A stretch of DNA of 32,653 nucleotides from Methanothermococcus sp. Its GTDB lineage: Archaea; AGJL01; Methanococci; Methanococcales; Methanococcaceae. Each line of letters begins with the position of its first letter. The stretch's first letter is position 1. The notes under the pieces were generated by a model. The model searched no databases, was not told where the DNA came from, and worked only from the letters and a program-made list of their open reading frames with translations. A program made the position numbers and the translations under genes. Location: positions 1 to 32,653 of the forward strand of contig NZ_WAKW01000068.1 in the NCBI RefSeq assembly GCF_015523155.1, written 5' to 3'. Below are positions 18,480-28,776 of this stretch, piece by piece.

Positions 18480-19724
18480 ATGTTTCTTACAAAGGAAGAG
18501 GAAAAAATATACGATGGAGAATATGGGGAAGTCCTTGAAACCTGTATGAATCTTTTGGTATCTCTTGGGGATATATATGGTGCAGAAAAACTAATCCCAA
18601 TATCCTCTGCTCAGGTTTCTGGTGTATCCTACAAAACAATAGGGAAAAAAGGTTTAGAATTCCTGAAAGATATATCCAATAGCAACATTAAAGTATCCGT
18701 ACCTACAACACTAAACCCTGCGGGAATGGATTTAGATAAATATGTAGAGCTCGGATTCCCAAAAGAATTTGCAAAAAAACAACTTGAAATAATTGAGTGC
18801 TTTAAAAAAATGGATATAGAAATAGGATGCACATGCACACCTTATTTATCTGGAAACATTCCTATATTTGGCTCCCATATTTCATGGGCTGAATCCTCTG
18901 CGGTATCCTATGCAAATTCAATAATCGGAGCTCGGACAAATCGTGAAGGAGGACCATCTGCACTTGCATCTGCCATACTTGGAAAAACCCCATATTATGG
19001 CTATCATCTTGATGAAAATAGAATTCCCACACATATAATTGAAGTGGATGCCGAAATAACCAAACTATCTGATTACGGAGCTCTGGGCTCCATCGTTGGA
19101 AAGATTGTAAAAAATGGAATCCCATATTTCAAATTTAAAAAGTTGGATATTGATGATGTGAGCTCATATAAATCATATAAATTAAAAGGTCTTGGAGCAT
19201 CCCTTGCTGCAAGTGGTGGTGTTGCACTTTATCATATTGAGAACATCACACCAGAGGCTAAAATTGTAATGAAAAAGATTGAAGGAAGTAACTATAAAGA
19301 AATCGAAGAAATAACCATAACAGACGATGATATTAAAAATGAATACGAATTATTAAACTCTGCTGAATGCCCCGACTTAATATGTATAGGATGCCCACAT
19401 TGTAGTTTGGAGGAAATAAAGGAAGTTGTAGATTTTATACTAAAAAATAACCTAAATAAAAATAATAGATTTAAATGCGATTTATGGATATGCACATCAA
19501 TTCATATAAAATCAATATCAGATAGGATGGGATATACGGATATTATAGAAAATGCCGGTGGAAAAATCGTATGTGATACCTGTATGGTTGTGGCACCAGT
19601 TGAAGATATGGGTTATAAAAATATTGCCACCAACTCTGGAAAAGCTGCAAAATACCTCCCCAATTTTTGCAATAGTAATGTAATTTATGGGGATACGATA
19701 GATATATTAAAAAAAGGAATGTAA
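18480..19724 (+). CDS. Aconitase X catalytic (large-subunit) protein; candidate phosphomevalonate dehydratase large subunit
   Basis: AcnX/DUF521-type sequence: ISSAQVSGVSYKTIGKKG, CTCTPYL, GPSALASAILGKTPYYGYH, IGCPHCSLEE. Confidence 0.87.
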   Translation: MFLTKEEEKIYDGEYGEVLETCMNLLVSLGDIYGAEKLIPISSAQVSGVSYKTIGKKGLEFLKDISNSNIKVSVPTTLNPAGMDLDKYVELGFPKEFAKKQLEIIECFKKMDIEIGCTCTPYLSGNIPIFGSHISWAESSAVSYANSIIGARTNREGGPSALASAILGKTPYYGYHLDENRIPTHIIEVDAEITKLSDYGALGSIVGKIVKNGIPYFKFKKLDIDDVSSYKSYKLKGLGASLAASGGVALYHIENITPEAKIVMKKIEGSNYKEIEEITITDDDIKNEYELLNSAECPDLICIGCPHCSLEEIKEVVDFILKNNLNKNNRFKCDLWICTSIHIKSISDRMGYTDIIENAGGKIVCDTCMVVAPVEDMGYKNIATNSGKAAKYLPNFCNSNVIYGDTIDILKKGM

Positions 19725-19784
19725 ATATCATATAACTGATATGAAAATAGAAAATAGACAAAAAAGAGATATAAATATAGAAAA

Positions 19785-20243
19785 TTATTCCTCATGATTG
19801 CCATCATCAATTGGCGATACCATCACTTTTTTTAATGAATATCCTTTTGGACATTTTATCTTTTCATCAAACACTTTTAATATTTTATATTTGTTATAGA
19901 TGCCCTCTGGATGACATAATATATAATTCTCACATAGTATGTTGTTGCATTGTATATCTCTATGAGATATAGTTAAACCCTCCAATGCCTTTTTTGATTC
20001 CATCAATATAACAATATTATTTACCGGTTCTATCTCCACTACCTTAACCCCCCCTTCATGAATCTTACATGGATGATTCGCCGATCTCACACTAACAATT
20101 TTATATCTCTTTCCCACCACAAGTCCATCATGACAAATCTTTTTGAATCTGCATGATTCGCACTCTTTTAATAAACCATAATAAACAAATTCATTTCCAG
20201 TTTTTGCTATTTTACTACCAATTAATGTAATCCTTTTTTTCAT
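19785..20243 (-). CDS. UPF0179 family Cys-rich protein
   Basis: [28 protein letters not shown]...[25 protein letters not shown]. Confidence 0.85.
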   Translation of the reverse strand: MKKRITLIGSKIAKTGNEFVYYGLLKECESCRFKKICHDGLVVGKRYKIVSVRSANHPCKIHEGGVKVVEIEPVNNIVILMESKKALEGLTISHRDIQCNNILCENYILCHPEGIYNKYKILKVFDEKIKCPKGYSLKKVMVSPIDDGNHEE

Positions 20244-20246
20244 AAT

Positions 20247-20354
20247 ATCACCTGAACGTAAGTGAAGGGAGCTATAAAATCCGCAGGATTTTATTCAATC
20301 ACCTGAATGAAATGAAGGTGAGCTATAAAACTCGAAGAGTTTTATTCAATCACC
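20247..20354. repeat. Tandem 51-bp repeat (20247-20297, 20298-20348) plus partial ATCACC, each unit with a hairpin
   Basis: Units align without gaps; hairpins ATAAAATCC-GCA-GGATTTTAT and ATAAAACTC-GAA-GAGTTTTAT. Confidence 0.9.
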
Positions 20355-20448
20355 AAAAACTATAATAATAAAAATAATGTTAAATATTTAAGAAATATAT
20401 TATAAAAATATAGTTATTTTTATTTAATTTTTATTATATGGTGTAAAA

Positions 20449-22314
20449 ATGTGCGGGATAGTTGGATATATTGGAAACAGAACGGCGTCTGAAATACTAT
20501 TAAAAGGATTGAAAAGATTGAAATATAGAGGATACGACAGCTGCGGTATTGGAATAATCGATAACAATAAATTGATTATAAAAAAAAGTGTGGGAAAAGT
20601 GGAGGAAGTTGCTAAGAAGGAGGATTTTTTAGAAGTTAATGGATACGGGGGCATAGGGCATTCAAGGTGGGCAACACACGGAGGCATTACAAAAGAAAAT
20701 GCTCACCCCCATACTGATTGCAAAGGGGAACTCTGCGTTGTTCATAACGGAATAATTTCCAACTACAAAGAATTGAGGGACATGCTGATAAAAAAAGGGC
20801 ATGTGTTTAAATCACAGACTGATACTGAGGTAATACCCCACTTAATTGAAGAGGAATTAAAAAAATACGAAAATCCATCAGAAGAGGATTATATAAATGC
20901 AGTTAAAAACACTATAAAAAAATTGGACGGTACCTATGCACTTTTAATATTAAATAAAAACTTCCCAAACTTGCTTATTGGATTAAGAAACGAAAGCCCA
21001 CTTATTCTTGGAGTAAAAGAGGACGAATGCTTTTTGGGAAGTGATATTTCGGCATTTTTAGAATGGACAAAAGAAATTATACCTTTGGAAGATGGAGATA
21101 TGGTAGTTTTAAGAAAAGAAAGCAATAATAACGATAAGGATAAAGATAAAACTAAAAATAAAAATAATAATGTAATAATATCCTACACCATATACAACAA
21201 CAATGAAAACATTACAGACAGAAGAGAAAAAACTATAATAGAATGGGATATTGAAAGTGCAGAAAAAGGGGGATACGAGCATTTTATGTTAAAAGAGATT
21301 ATGGAGGAGCCGGAGGTAATTAAAAACTCATCCAAAATATGCAATGATGAAATAAAAGAACTGGCAAAAGCACTTCATAATTATGATAAAGTATATATTA
21401 TCGCAATGGGGACTTCACTTCATGCTTCAATGGTTGCAGAATACTGGTTTTCAAAATTAAATAAATTAATAATACCTTGTGATTCATCGGAGTTTTTAAT
21501 AAAAGGCATAGTTGATGAGAATACCTTGGTAATAGGAATTACTCAAAGCGGTGAAACATACGACACCATAAAAGCAATAAAATATGCAAAAGAAAAGGGG
21601 GCAAAAACTGCCACAATAGTAAATGTCTTAGGTTCCACAGCAACGAGGGAGGCGGATATTACCATCATGATGGGCTCAGGTATTGAAATATCAGTCTGTG
21701 CAACAAAAACCTACATGTCTCAATTGATGATATTGTATAGATTATTTATTGAGTATGGGGAGGTAATTGGAAAAGACATGAGTATTTATAGAAAAGAACT
21801 TGAAAATATTCCGGAATATATAAAAGAAGTTATAAATGAAAAAGAAAGGGAGAATATAAAAAACATATCCAAAAACTTAGCTGCTAAAAACTACCTCTTT
21901 ATATCGAAGGGGATAAACTTACCAAATGCATTGGAAGGAGCTCTGAAATTTAAAGAAATTACATACTTACATGCTGAGGGCATGAGCAGTGGATTTTTGA
22001 AACACGGGACAATATCATTAATCGATGAAAATATGGATACTGTTGCACTTGTTCCCCCATCAAATTCAAACCTATTTAATTCAATAATATCGAATATTGA
22101 AGAGATAAAAGCCAGAAATGGAAAGGTCGTTGGAGTATCTCCGGTAAATATCGATATAGTTGATTACTTAATAAAAATACCTGATGTAATGGAGGAGGTA
22201 AGTCCTTTTGTTTATGCCCCAGCCTGTCAATTATTGGCATACTATAAGGCAGTAGAGCTCGGCAGAGATGTGGATAAACCAAGAGGACTTGCAAAGAGTG
22301 TTACGGTTGAATAA
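20449..22314 (+). CDS. glmS: Glutamine--fructose-6-phosphate aminotransferase (isomerizing)
   Basis: MCGIVGYIGNRTASEILLKGLKRLKYRGYDS; SIS domains; C-terminal DKPRGLAKSVTVE. Confidence 0.97.
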   Translation: MCGIVGYIGNRTASEILLKGLKRLKYRGYDSCGIGIIDNNKLIIKKSVGKVEEVAKKEDFLEVNGYGGIGHSRWATHGGITKENAHPHTDCKGELCVVHNGIISNYKELRDMLIKKGHVFKSQTDTEVIPHLIEEELKKYENPSEEDYINAVKNTIKKLDGTYALLILNKNFPNLLIGLRNESPLILGVKEDECFLGSDISAFLEWTKEIIPLEDGDMVVLRKESNNNDKDKDKTKNKNNNVIISYTIYNNNENITDRREKTIIEWDIESAEKGGYEHFMLKEIMEEPEVIKNSSKICNDEIKELAKALHNYDKVYIIAMGTSLHASMVAEYWFSKLNKLIIPCDSSEFLIKGIVDENTLVIGITQSGETYDTIKAIKYAKEKGAKTATIVNVLGSTATREADITIMMGSGIEISVCATKTYMSQLMILYRLFIEYGEVIGKDMSIYRKELENIPEYIKEVINEKERENIKNISKNLAAKNYLFISKGINLPNALEGALKFKEITYLHAEGMSSGFLKHGTISLIDENMDTVALVPPSNSNLFNSIISNIEEIKARNGKVVGVSPVNIDIVDYLIKIPDVMEEVSPFVYAPACQLLAYYKAVELGRDVDKPRGLAKSVTVE

Positions 22315-22365
22315 GTTAATGAAAATTTTTTCATTATATTTTTTTGTTAATGGTAAAGTTAAAAG

Positions 22366-23196
22366 TTAGAGCTCGCCATACACCCTCTTTAAAATCAGTG
22401 CATCATACTCCATCCTTGGACTTTCACATATAACAGTTCCCTTTGCATTGAAATCCTTCAATACTTTTAAAACCTCCTTATAATTAAAATTGGAAGCATT
22501 CAATGGTAGATGGTTCTTTTCCCCTCCTTTTCCAAATTCAATTCCAGATATATGGATATGCATGTCGTTTATTGCCCTTTTTCCCAATTTATTCTCCATA
22601 TTTTCCATTATTTTATAAAATGAATTATAGTCGTTTATTCTTCCCAAACTTCTTGCATATATGTGTGCAAAGTCAATACACGGCAATATATTTAGTTCTT
22701 CTGATAGTGATATGAGCTCCCCAATACTCCCAAACTGACTTATCTTTCCAGTGGTTTCCGGTCTCAACATTGCATTTATCTTATTTTCATTTAAGTATTC
22801 TATCATTCTATCAATATTTTTAAGCATAGTCCTATATACTTCATTTTTATCCATTTTAAGATAATACCCTGGATGAAAAACCACATTTTTATTCTTTTGA
22901 GAGTTTTTTCCAAAGATGCTTATTATTTTTGCCGAATTTATTATCCTATTAATGCTGTTTTCAATCTTTTCCTGCTCCTTTGCATTTAGGTTTATATAGT
23001 AGGGGGCATGAACGCTTAATATTATATCGTTTGAATAATTTTTTAACTCCTCTGCCTTTTCCTCTTTTATATTAACTCCCCTTACAAATTCTATTTCCAT
23101 GGCATTTAACTCTATCTTTTTTAAAAAATCAAAGGCTCCTTTTGTAGTTCTTGGTTTTACATTTATTGGTATTCCGGCTGTTCCAAAGTTTAACAT
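22366..23196 (-). CDS. TIM-barrel AP endonuclease family 2 (endonuclease IV-like)
   Basis: LSVHAPYYINLNAKE, NVVFHPGYY, LRPETTGK, PCIDFAHIYAR, DMHIHISGIEFGKGGEKNHLPL, ICESPRMEYDAL. Confidence 0.88.
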   Translation of the reverse strand: MLNFGTAGIPINVKPRTTKGAFDFLKKIELNAMEIEFVRGVNIKEEKAEELKNYSNDIILSVHAPYYINLNAKEQEKIENSINRIINSAKIISIFGKNSQKNKNVVFHPGYYLKMDKNEVYRTMLKNIDRMIEYLNENKINAMLRPETTGKISQFGSIGELISLSEELNILPCIDFAHIYARSLGRINDYNSFYKIMENMENKLGKRAINDMHIHISGIEFGKGGEKNHLPLNASNFNYKEVLKVLKDFNAKGTVICESPRMEYDALILKRVYGEL

Positions 23197-23287
23197 AGTA
23201 TCACATAAAAATTTATAAAATAAGATAATGTTAATGTAGTTTAGTGTTATAAGTAATAAAAAACTATTTAAATAAACTTGTGATAGT

Positions 23288-24127
23288 ATGAAAAATTTAA
23301 AATATTATTTAGAATTAATAAGGGCAAAAAATTGTTTAACAGCATCATTTGGGACTATTGTCGGTGGTCTAATAGCTTCGGGCTTTAAATTAGATTTAAT
23401 GTATAATATATTAATTGCATCCTTTATCGTATATTTAATCTGCGGATTTGGAAATGCACTTAATGACATATACGATATTGAAATCGATAGAATAAACAAA
23501 CCATTTAGACCACTTCCATCAAATAAAATATCCTTAAAAAATGCAAAAATATTTTCATGGTTGTTGGTGACTATCGGCTTATTGCTCTCAATGTTCAATA
23601 ATGTATGTTTTGTTATAGCAATTATTAACGCACTTGCATTGTATCTGTATGCTAAAAAATATAAAAGAAACAAAATAATTGGGAATTTAATGGTTGCATA
23701 CCTCACGGGTTCAGTATTTATATTTGGTGGTGCCTCAGTCAATAATATTGGAATTACATTAATTTTATTCCTATGTGCAATGTTTGCAACATGGAGCAGA
23801 GAGATAATAAAAGATTTTGAAGATATGGAAGGGGATTTAAAAGAAGGAGTAATGTCGCTTCCCATAAAATATGGTAAAAAATCCTTATATATTGCCGGGA
23901 TTTTTTTAATGGTTGCAGTTGTGCTAAGTCCATTACCTTATGTTATGGAAATGTTTGGGGAAATTTATTTAGTTGGAATATTATTATGTGATATTTTATT
24001 TATATATTCAATTGTTAAGCTGTTGAGAGCTCCCTCAAAAAATAGTGCTAAAAAATCATCAAAAAATATAAAGTATGTAATGAATTTTGTTTGCTTTTGC
24101 TTTATCATTGGTTCAATCCTAAAATAA
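23288..24127 (+). CDS. UbiA prenyltransferase, probable digeranylgeranylglyceryl phosphate synthase
   Basis: NALNDIYDIEIDRINKPFRPLPS and SREIIKDFEDMEGDLKEGVMSLPIKYG (two Asp-rich motifs), multi-TM. Confidence 0.9.
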   Translation: MKNLKYYLELIRAKNCLTASFGTIVGGLIASGFKLDLMYNILIASFIVYLICGFGNALNDIYDIEIDRINKPFRPLPSNKISLKNAKIFSWLLVTIGLLLSMFNNVCFVIAIINALALYLYAKKYKRNKIIGNLMVAYLTGSVFIFGGASVNNIGITLILFLCAMFATWSREIIKDFEDMEGDLKEGVMSLPIKYGKKSLYIAGIFLMVAVVLSPLPYVMEMFGEIYLVGILLCDILFIYSIVKLLRAPSKNSAKKSSKNIKYVMNFVCFCFIIGSILK

Positions 24128-24159
24128 AAAATAAAATTAAAAAACTAAAAATAAAGGAG

Positions 24160-25839
24160 TTAAAACAGTGGAATACCCACACCCAATATCTTATGTATTA
24201 TAAACTCAGTTATATAAGACACAATAGATACTATCCAAAGTATTATTGTAAAGTGCATAAGTAAAACCTGAGGATGACCACCATCCATCACTTTTATCAT
24301 ATAACCTGAGATTAATGCATATACAACCATACTTGCATACATTAAATAAGATATTATTGACAAATCACCTGGTGCCATGATGTTTATAACACTAATCATG
24401 GCTTCTGGAATATTCAGGGAACCGTATAAATTATTTACCATATTTGCCACACCATAGGAGGTATATAATGCAAGGGCTAGACCTCCTCCCAATCCATATA
24501 TTATAGCTGCAAATTGCTCAACACTTTGATATTTTGATTTTCTTAAATTAATTATTTTACGAAAATTATTTCCTATGATTTCAGAAGCTTTTCCAGGGTC
24601 CCCTCCCAAAAATGTACATCTTTCAAACATTTCGGAAAACAACTGTATCAAATAACTACATGTTTCAAAACCAAAAAGTCTCCATGCTTTATTGTTATCA
24701 ATTTTTATAGATACTCTCTTATAAAGTCGTTCTAAATCCTTTGTCAATGGACCAAAATCGTGTGACGATAAATACTTTAGAGAATCCTCCATACCTCCAC
24801 CTTTTGCACTGACTGAATCACCCAGTGATCTTAAAAAATCTGGAAAGTTATATTCTTTTCTTATAACTAAACTCTCCTCTCTTTTGGCAGCATACCCGCC
24901 GATTAAAAGAGGTGTAAATCCAGCAGCAAATATTATCTGATAGGGAATTGCAGATATTTTAGAAATTCCTGCAAGATATTTTCCCCAAATAAGAACGCCC
25001 AGAGTTATTATGGTTAAAATTACTGAAATTATCAAATATTTCCTAAGTTTTAAATCCACATGAGTAGGTTTCTCCCCTGTATGCCATAATCTATCTGCTG
25101 GCATTTTACTCTTTATAACATATACCAAACACACCTCTGCTATACTAAATCCAATCAGTGCCATTGTAACGGTGGTTACAAAATTATAGGGTGCTATGAA
25201 CGGGGCTATAACTGCAAATGTTACAAAAAATGCAAGAGAGGTAACTGCACTAATATACATTTCTTTAAACATGTCTAATGAATATAACGACCGTTTATAA
25301 AATGCAGCATAATCATTCATAACTATGGGCTGCTCCTTTGCTAAGAAATCTTTGAGCTCTTCACCACTATCTATTGAATATGCCATCCTATCTAAAAAAT
25401 CTGCAAACTCATTACTTGGAGTTCTATGTGCTAAAAATCTACAAGCTTCAGCAAGTGATTGATTCCATCTTTTTATCAATACATATATTTTTTTAGATTC
25501 ATTGGCTAATTGCCCAAGCTCCTCCTTTTCATGTGCAAGAATTTTCATGAGCTCTTTCCTGTCTAAATCAGTTATTGACAGAACACCAAATTTTGTTATA
25601 AATATGTGGAGTTTTTCGTTTATTTGGTTTTTTTGGTTATCTAATTCTATATAAGGATAACCTATGGCACTACCTAAAATTAATACTGGAATAATTAATA
25701 CTAATAATCGTATATATCCTGAAAAATAAGTTATTCCTATGACTACTAAAATAATAGAGAGAATAATTGAAGGTAGTATATATTTTAATAAATAATCTCT
25801 GGGCTTTAATCCCACACGGGATAGAATATTTAGGAACAT
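24160..25839 (-). CDS. flaJ: Archaellum assembly membrane protein FlaJ/ArlJ
   Basis: 559-aa T2SF-like multi-TM protein following flaI. Confidence 0.94.
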   Translation of the reverse strand: MFLNILSRVGLKPRDYLLKYILPSIILSIILVVIGITYFSGYIRLLVLIIPVLILGSAIGYPYIELDNQKNQINEKLHIFITKFGVLSITDLDRKELMKILAHEKEELGQLANESKKIYVLIKRWNQSLAEACRFLAHRTPSNEFADFLDRMAYSIDSGEELKDFLAKEQPIVMNDYAAFYKRSLYSLDMFKEMYISAVTSLAFFVTFAVIAPFIAPYNFVTTVTMALIGFSIAEVCLVYVIKSKMPADRLWHTGEKPTHVDLKLRKYLIISVILTIITLGVLIWGKYLAGISKISAIPYQIIFAAGFTPLLIGGYAAKREESLVIRKEYNFPDFLRSLGDSVSAKGGGMEDSLKYLSSHDFGPLTKDLERLYKRVSIKIDNNKAWRLFGFETCSYLIQLFSEMFERCTFLGGDPGKASEIIGNNFRKIINLRKSKYQSVEQFAAIIYGLGGGLALALYTSYGVANMVNNLYGSLNIPEAMISVINIMAPGDLSIISYLMYASMVVYALISGYMIKVMDGGHPQVLLMHFTIILWIVSIVSYITEFIIHKILGVGIPLF

Positions 25840-25857
25840 AAAATCACCTCAATTACC

Positions 25858-27492
25858 TCAGATAGGGAATGGAAGCCCCTCCAACCCTTTTTCATAGAAA
25901 CTCCATATTACATCTAAAACCTCATAATATCCAAACATGCCTCTTGCTATCATTTCTTCAAGTATTCTAGTTCGTAAATTTAATTCATCATATATCTCCC
26001 TTGGGTCATCGTAGCCAGCTACCTTTGCAATTTTATCTTCAAGAACATAACTGTTGTTAAGTCCTGTAAAATTATGTCTATCTTTTTGAGGGTCCCATTC
26101 AAATACTCCTCTTGTAATTACCCCATCTACTTCTTTATAATAACCTTCAATTTCTTCAATACCCACAACCCTTCTTAAAAACTTACCTCTGCTATATACA
26201 GCAAGTTGAAACACTGCCACATTGAGGTTGTCCATAAATGTTAATGGAATATTGATTGGGTCTCCGTTCAATCTTTGAATCATTTTCTTAACATTTGCAG
26301 CGTGGAATGTAGATAATACCGGGTGTCCTGTCTGCATTGCTTGGAATGCCACCGCACCTTCAACACTCCTTATCTCTCCAACAATAATATAGTTAGGTCT
26401 AGACCTCAGTGCAGCCCTCAATAAATCGAACAGTGTAACTCTACTTTCCTCAGGTCCCCTTTCTCTTGTCAGCAACTGTTGCCATACTGGCTGAGGTGGT
26501 TTAACCTCGGCAGTATCCTCACAAGAAAATACCTTCGATTTTGGTTTAATAAATGGTAATATGGCATTTAATGTTGTGGTCTTACCTGATGCAGTCTCCC
26601 CACAAATAAATATACTCATACCATATTCCAAGCAAAGCCATAAATATGCCGCAGTTTGAGCAGACATTGTCCCCCAGCTGATAAGTTGGGTAATACTTAT
26701 TGGAACGTCTGTAAATTTCCTAATAGTAAATGAAGGACCTTTCAATGAAACGTCGGTTGAATAAATAATATTTATCCTCGAACCATCTGGGAGGGAACCA
26801 TCAACAACAGGGTTTGCATCAGAAACAGGTCTTCCTATCCTTTCACACATGTTTTTTAAATAGTTTGAAAGTTCAATATCATCTTCCCACTTGATATTTG
26901 TAGGAAGCATGTCAAATATCTTATGGACAAGCTGACAGCCATTTGAGCCTATTACGTGTATATCCTCAATATAAGGGTCTCGTTTAATAGGTTCAAGCAC
27001 GCCTAACCCTATTAAATCCCTTTTTAATAAATATAAATATTTATCCCTTTCAGGTTTTGTAATTTCAATTTTTCCAGCATTTAGAAAATTAAAGAATTTT
27101 TTGCCCTTTTTTTTACTATTGACAACCTTGGTTGTTTTGTTAAATAAGTCAGTTAGTATTTTTCCAAATTCATCATCATTTTCAGGAGAATCCGCATAAG
27201 GGGCATATTCTAAAAGTTTATCCATTATCATTTTATAAGTTAATCTTTCATCAGGAGTTTCCAATCTTGGCTCTATGACTATATATTTTGTCTTAACATT
27301 CTGAGTTCCAAATATATGAACGAATAATGGATCACCAATCGGATAAAGAATATTTGGATATTTAAGTTCTTTTAAATCCCTTGATAAGCTCACCATGAAC
27401 TCAGGCATTTTTAAATAGGTTTTTTTGAAGTTATCCACATACTTACGCAAATGAGGATTTCTTTCCATACTGGTTTTAAACTCATCTGCCAT
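25858..27492 (-). CDS. flaI: Archaellum motor ATPase FlaI/ArlI
   Basis: Walker A FICGETASGKTTTLNAI, SCEDTAEVKPPQP, LRSRPNYIIVGEIRSVEGAVAFQAMQTGHPVLSTFHA; GGTGAT supports ATG at 27492. Confidence 0.96.
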   Translation of the reverse strand: MADEFKTSMERNPHLRKYVDNFKKTYLKMPEFMVSLSRDLKELKYPNILYPIGDPLFVHIFGTQNVKTKYIVIEPRLETPDERLTYKMIMDKLLEYAPYADSPENDDEFGKILTDLFNKTTKVVNSKKKGKKFFNFLNAGKIEITKPERDKYLYLLKRDLIGLGVLEPIKRDPYIEDIHVIGSNGCQLVHKIFDMLPTNIKWEDDIELSNYLKNMCERIGRPVSDANPVVDGSLPDGSRINIIYSTDVSLKGPSFTIRKFTDVPISITQLISWGTMSAQTAAYLWLCLEYGMSIFICGETASGKTTTLNAILPFIKPKSKVFSCEDTAEVKPPQPVWQQLLTRERGPEESRVTLFDLLRAALRSRPNYIIVGEIRSVEGAVAFQAMQTGHPVLSTFHAANVKKMIQRLNGDPINIPLTFMDNLNVAVFQLAVYSRGKFLRRVVGIEEIEGYYKEVDGVITRGVFEWDPQKDRHNFTGLNNSYVLEDKIAKVAGYDDPREIYDELNLRTRILEEMIARGMFGYYEVLDVIWSFYEKGLEGLPFPI

Positions 27493-27553
27493 TTCTATCA
27501 CCTTATATTTATAATAAAATTACTGCTGTTATATTATACGCAATTCATACGTT

Positions 27554-28246
27554 TTATGCTACGGACGATATTTCAACTGCAATACCTAAATTAGGTTCTA
27601 CCCTAAATACCATGGTTTTTTGATATGGACCTCTTGCTAAATTGTATTTTTCAATCCTTACGAGGTTCTTAACACTCCCTCCAAATGTGTAAATTTCAGT
27701 TTTTAATACCATTGTAGCAGCTGTTCTAAATAATGTTAAAACAGATTCAGGTAGTTCTTTTGGATTTATGGTGTAAATTACAATCTTATTCATAGCTGCT
27801 ATTCTTTTAAAAAAAGCTATTAAATCATTCACCTTAATGTCGCTTGCATCATTTACTATAAGGGATGATATAGTGTCATATATTACAACGTCTTTTTCAT
27901 AAAATGTCCTTGTTTCCATAAGTTTTTTTATAAAATCTTCCTTTTGGAGATTGTCTGATATTAATGGGTATACCGGAATGTACAGTAGAACTCCGCTCAA
28001 AAGTTTTTTATTTATATTATAATTTAATGACATCATTTGCTTTACAAACTCCAATGTTGTTAATTGTGTTGAAACATATGTAACAGAGTGAGCGTTTTGT
28101 AAAAAACCATAAGCTAATCTTTGAGCAATTATTGATTTTCCAGTAGACTCTTCCCCCTCGATAAGGATTATACTCCCATATGGGATGCCCCCACCCAACC
28201 TTTTATGAACATCATCCCTACTAAGTTCGATTCTTGCAAGCTTCAT
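27554..28246 (-). CDS. flaH: Archaellum ATP-binding protein FlaH/ArlH (KaiC-like)
   Basis: GGIPYGSIILIEGEESTGKSIIAQRLAYGFL; between flaG and flaI. Confidence 0.95.
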   Translation of the reverse strand: MKLARIELSRDDVHKRLGGGIPYGSIILIEGEESTGKSIIAQRLAYGFLQNAHSVTYVSTQLTTLEFVKQMMSLNYNINKKLLSGVLLYIPVYPLISDNLQKEDFIKKLMETRTFYEKDVVIYDTISSLIVNDASDIKVNDLIAFFKRIAAMNKIVIYTINPKELPESVLTLFRTAATMVLKTEIYTFGGSVKNLVRIEKYNLARGPYQKTMVFRVEPNLGIAVEISSVA

Positions 28247-28267
28247 AAAATCACCAGATATATGCCG

Positions 28268-28726
28268 TCATTGAATCTCTACCTTCAATGTCCTAGCCAC
28301 TCCATTTTCAGAAACCACTTTTATTCTATGGTATCCTGTTGTGTTGTAGTTAACATCGATTTTACCAACTTCTGATGGATTTAATACCTCATATGATGAA
28401 GTATCATCTACTACCATCGTGGAATTTATGGATTTAATCTCTCCATCAATTAATACTGTTAAAACTTCTTTATTGAATGTTATTGGTATTTTCCCAGTGT
28501 TTTTTATATATAAAGAAATAATACCTGTTGACTGATTCCTTGGAACATCTCCAGGGTCGTTGATTATTTCAAAATCCTGAGATAGTTTTGATGAAAGTAT
28601 ATCCCCTTTATTGTTAATTCCAATAGATAAATTGTGGGTGGTGGTCGCTAGAATCCCAGAAACAGCAGCAGCAATTATTAAAACGCTGACGAATATAATT
28701 ATTTCTGAGAACACATTGGAAGCCAT
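28268..28726 (-). CDS. flaG: Archaellum stator protein FlaG/ArlG
   Basis: N-terminal TM helix then beta-rich domain; operon position. Confidence 0.88.
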   Translation of the reverse strand: MASNVFSEIIIFVSVLIIAAAVSGILATTTHNLSIGINNKGDILSSKLSQDFEIINDPGDVPRNQSTGIISLYIKNTGKIPITFNKEVLTVLIDGEIKSINSTMVVDDTSSYEVLNPSEVGKIDVNYNTTGYHRIKVVSENGVARTLKVEIQ

Positions 28727-28776
28727 TAAATCACCTAACGATTAAATAAAACATAAAAATTTAAAAATATGTAATG

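Noticed and set aside
20247-20354. CRISPR array
   Set aside because: Only two directly adjacent 51-bp units, no spacers, no cas genes.
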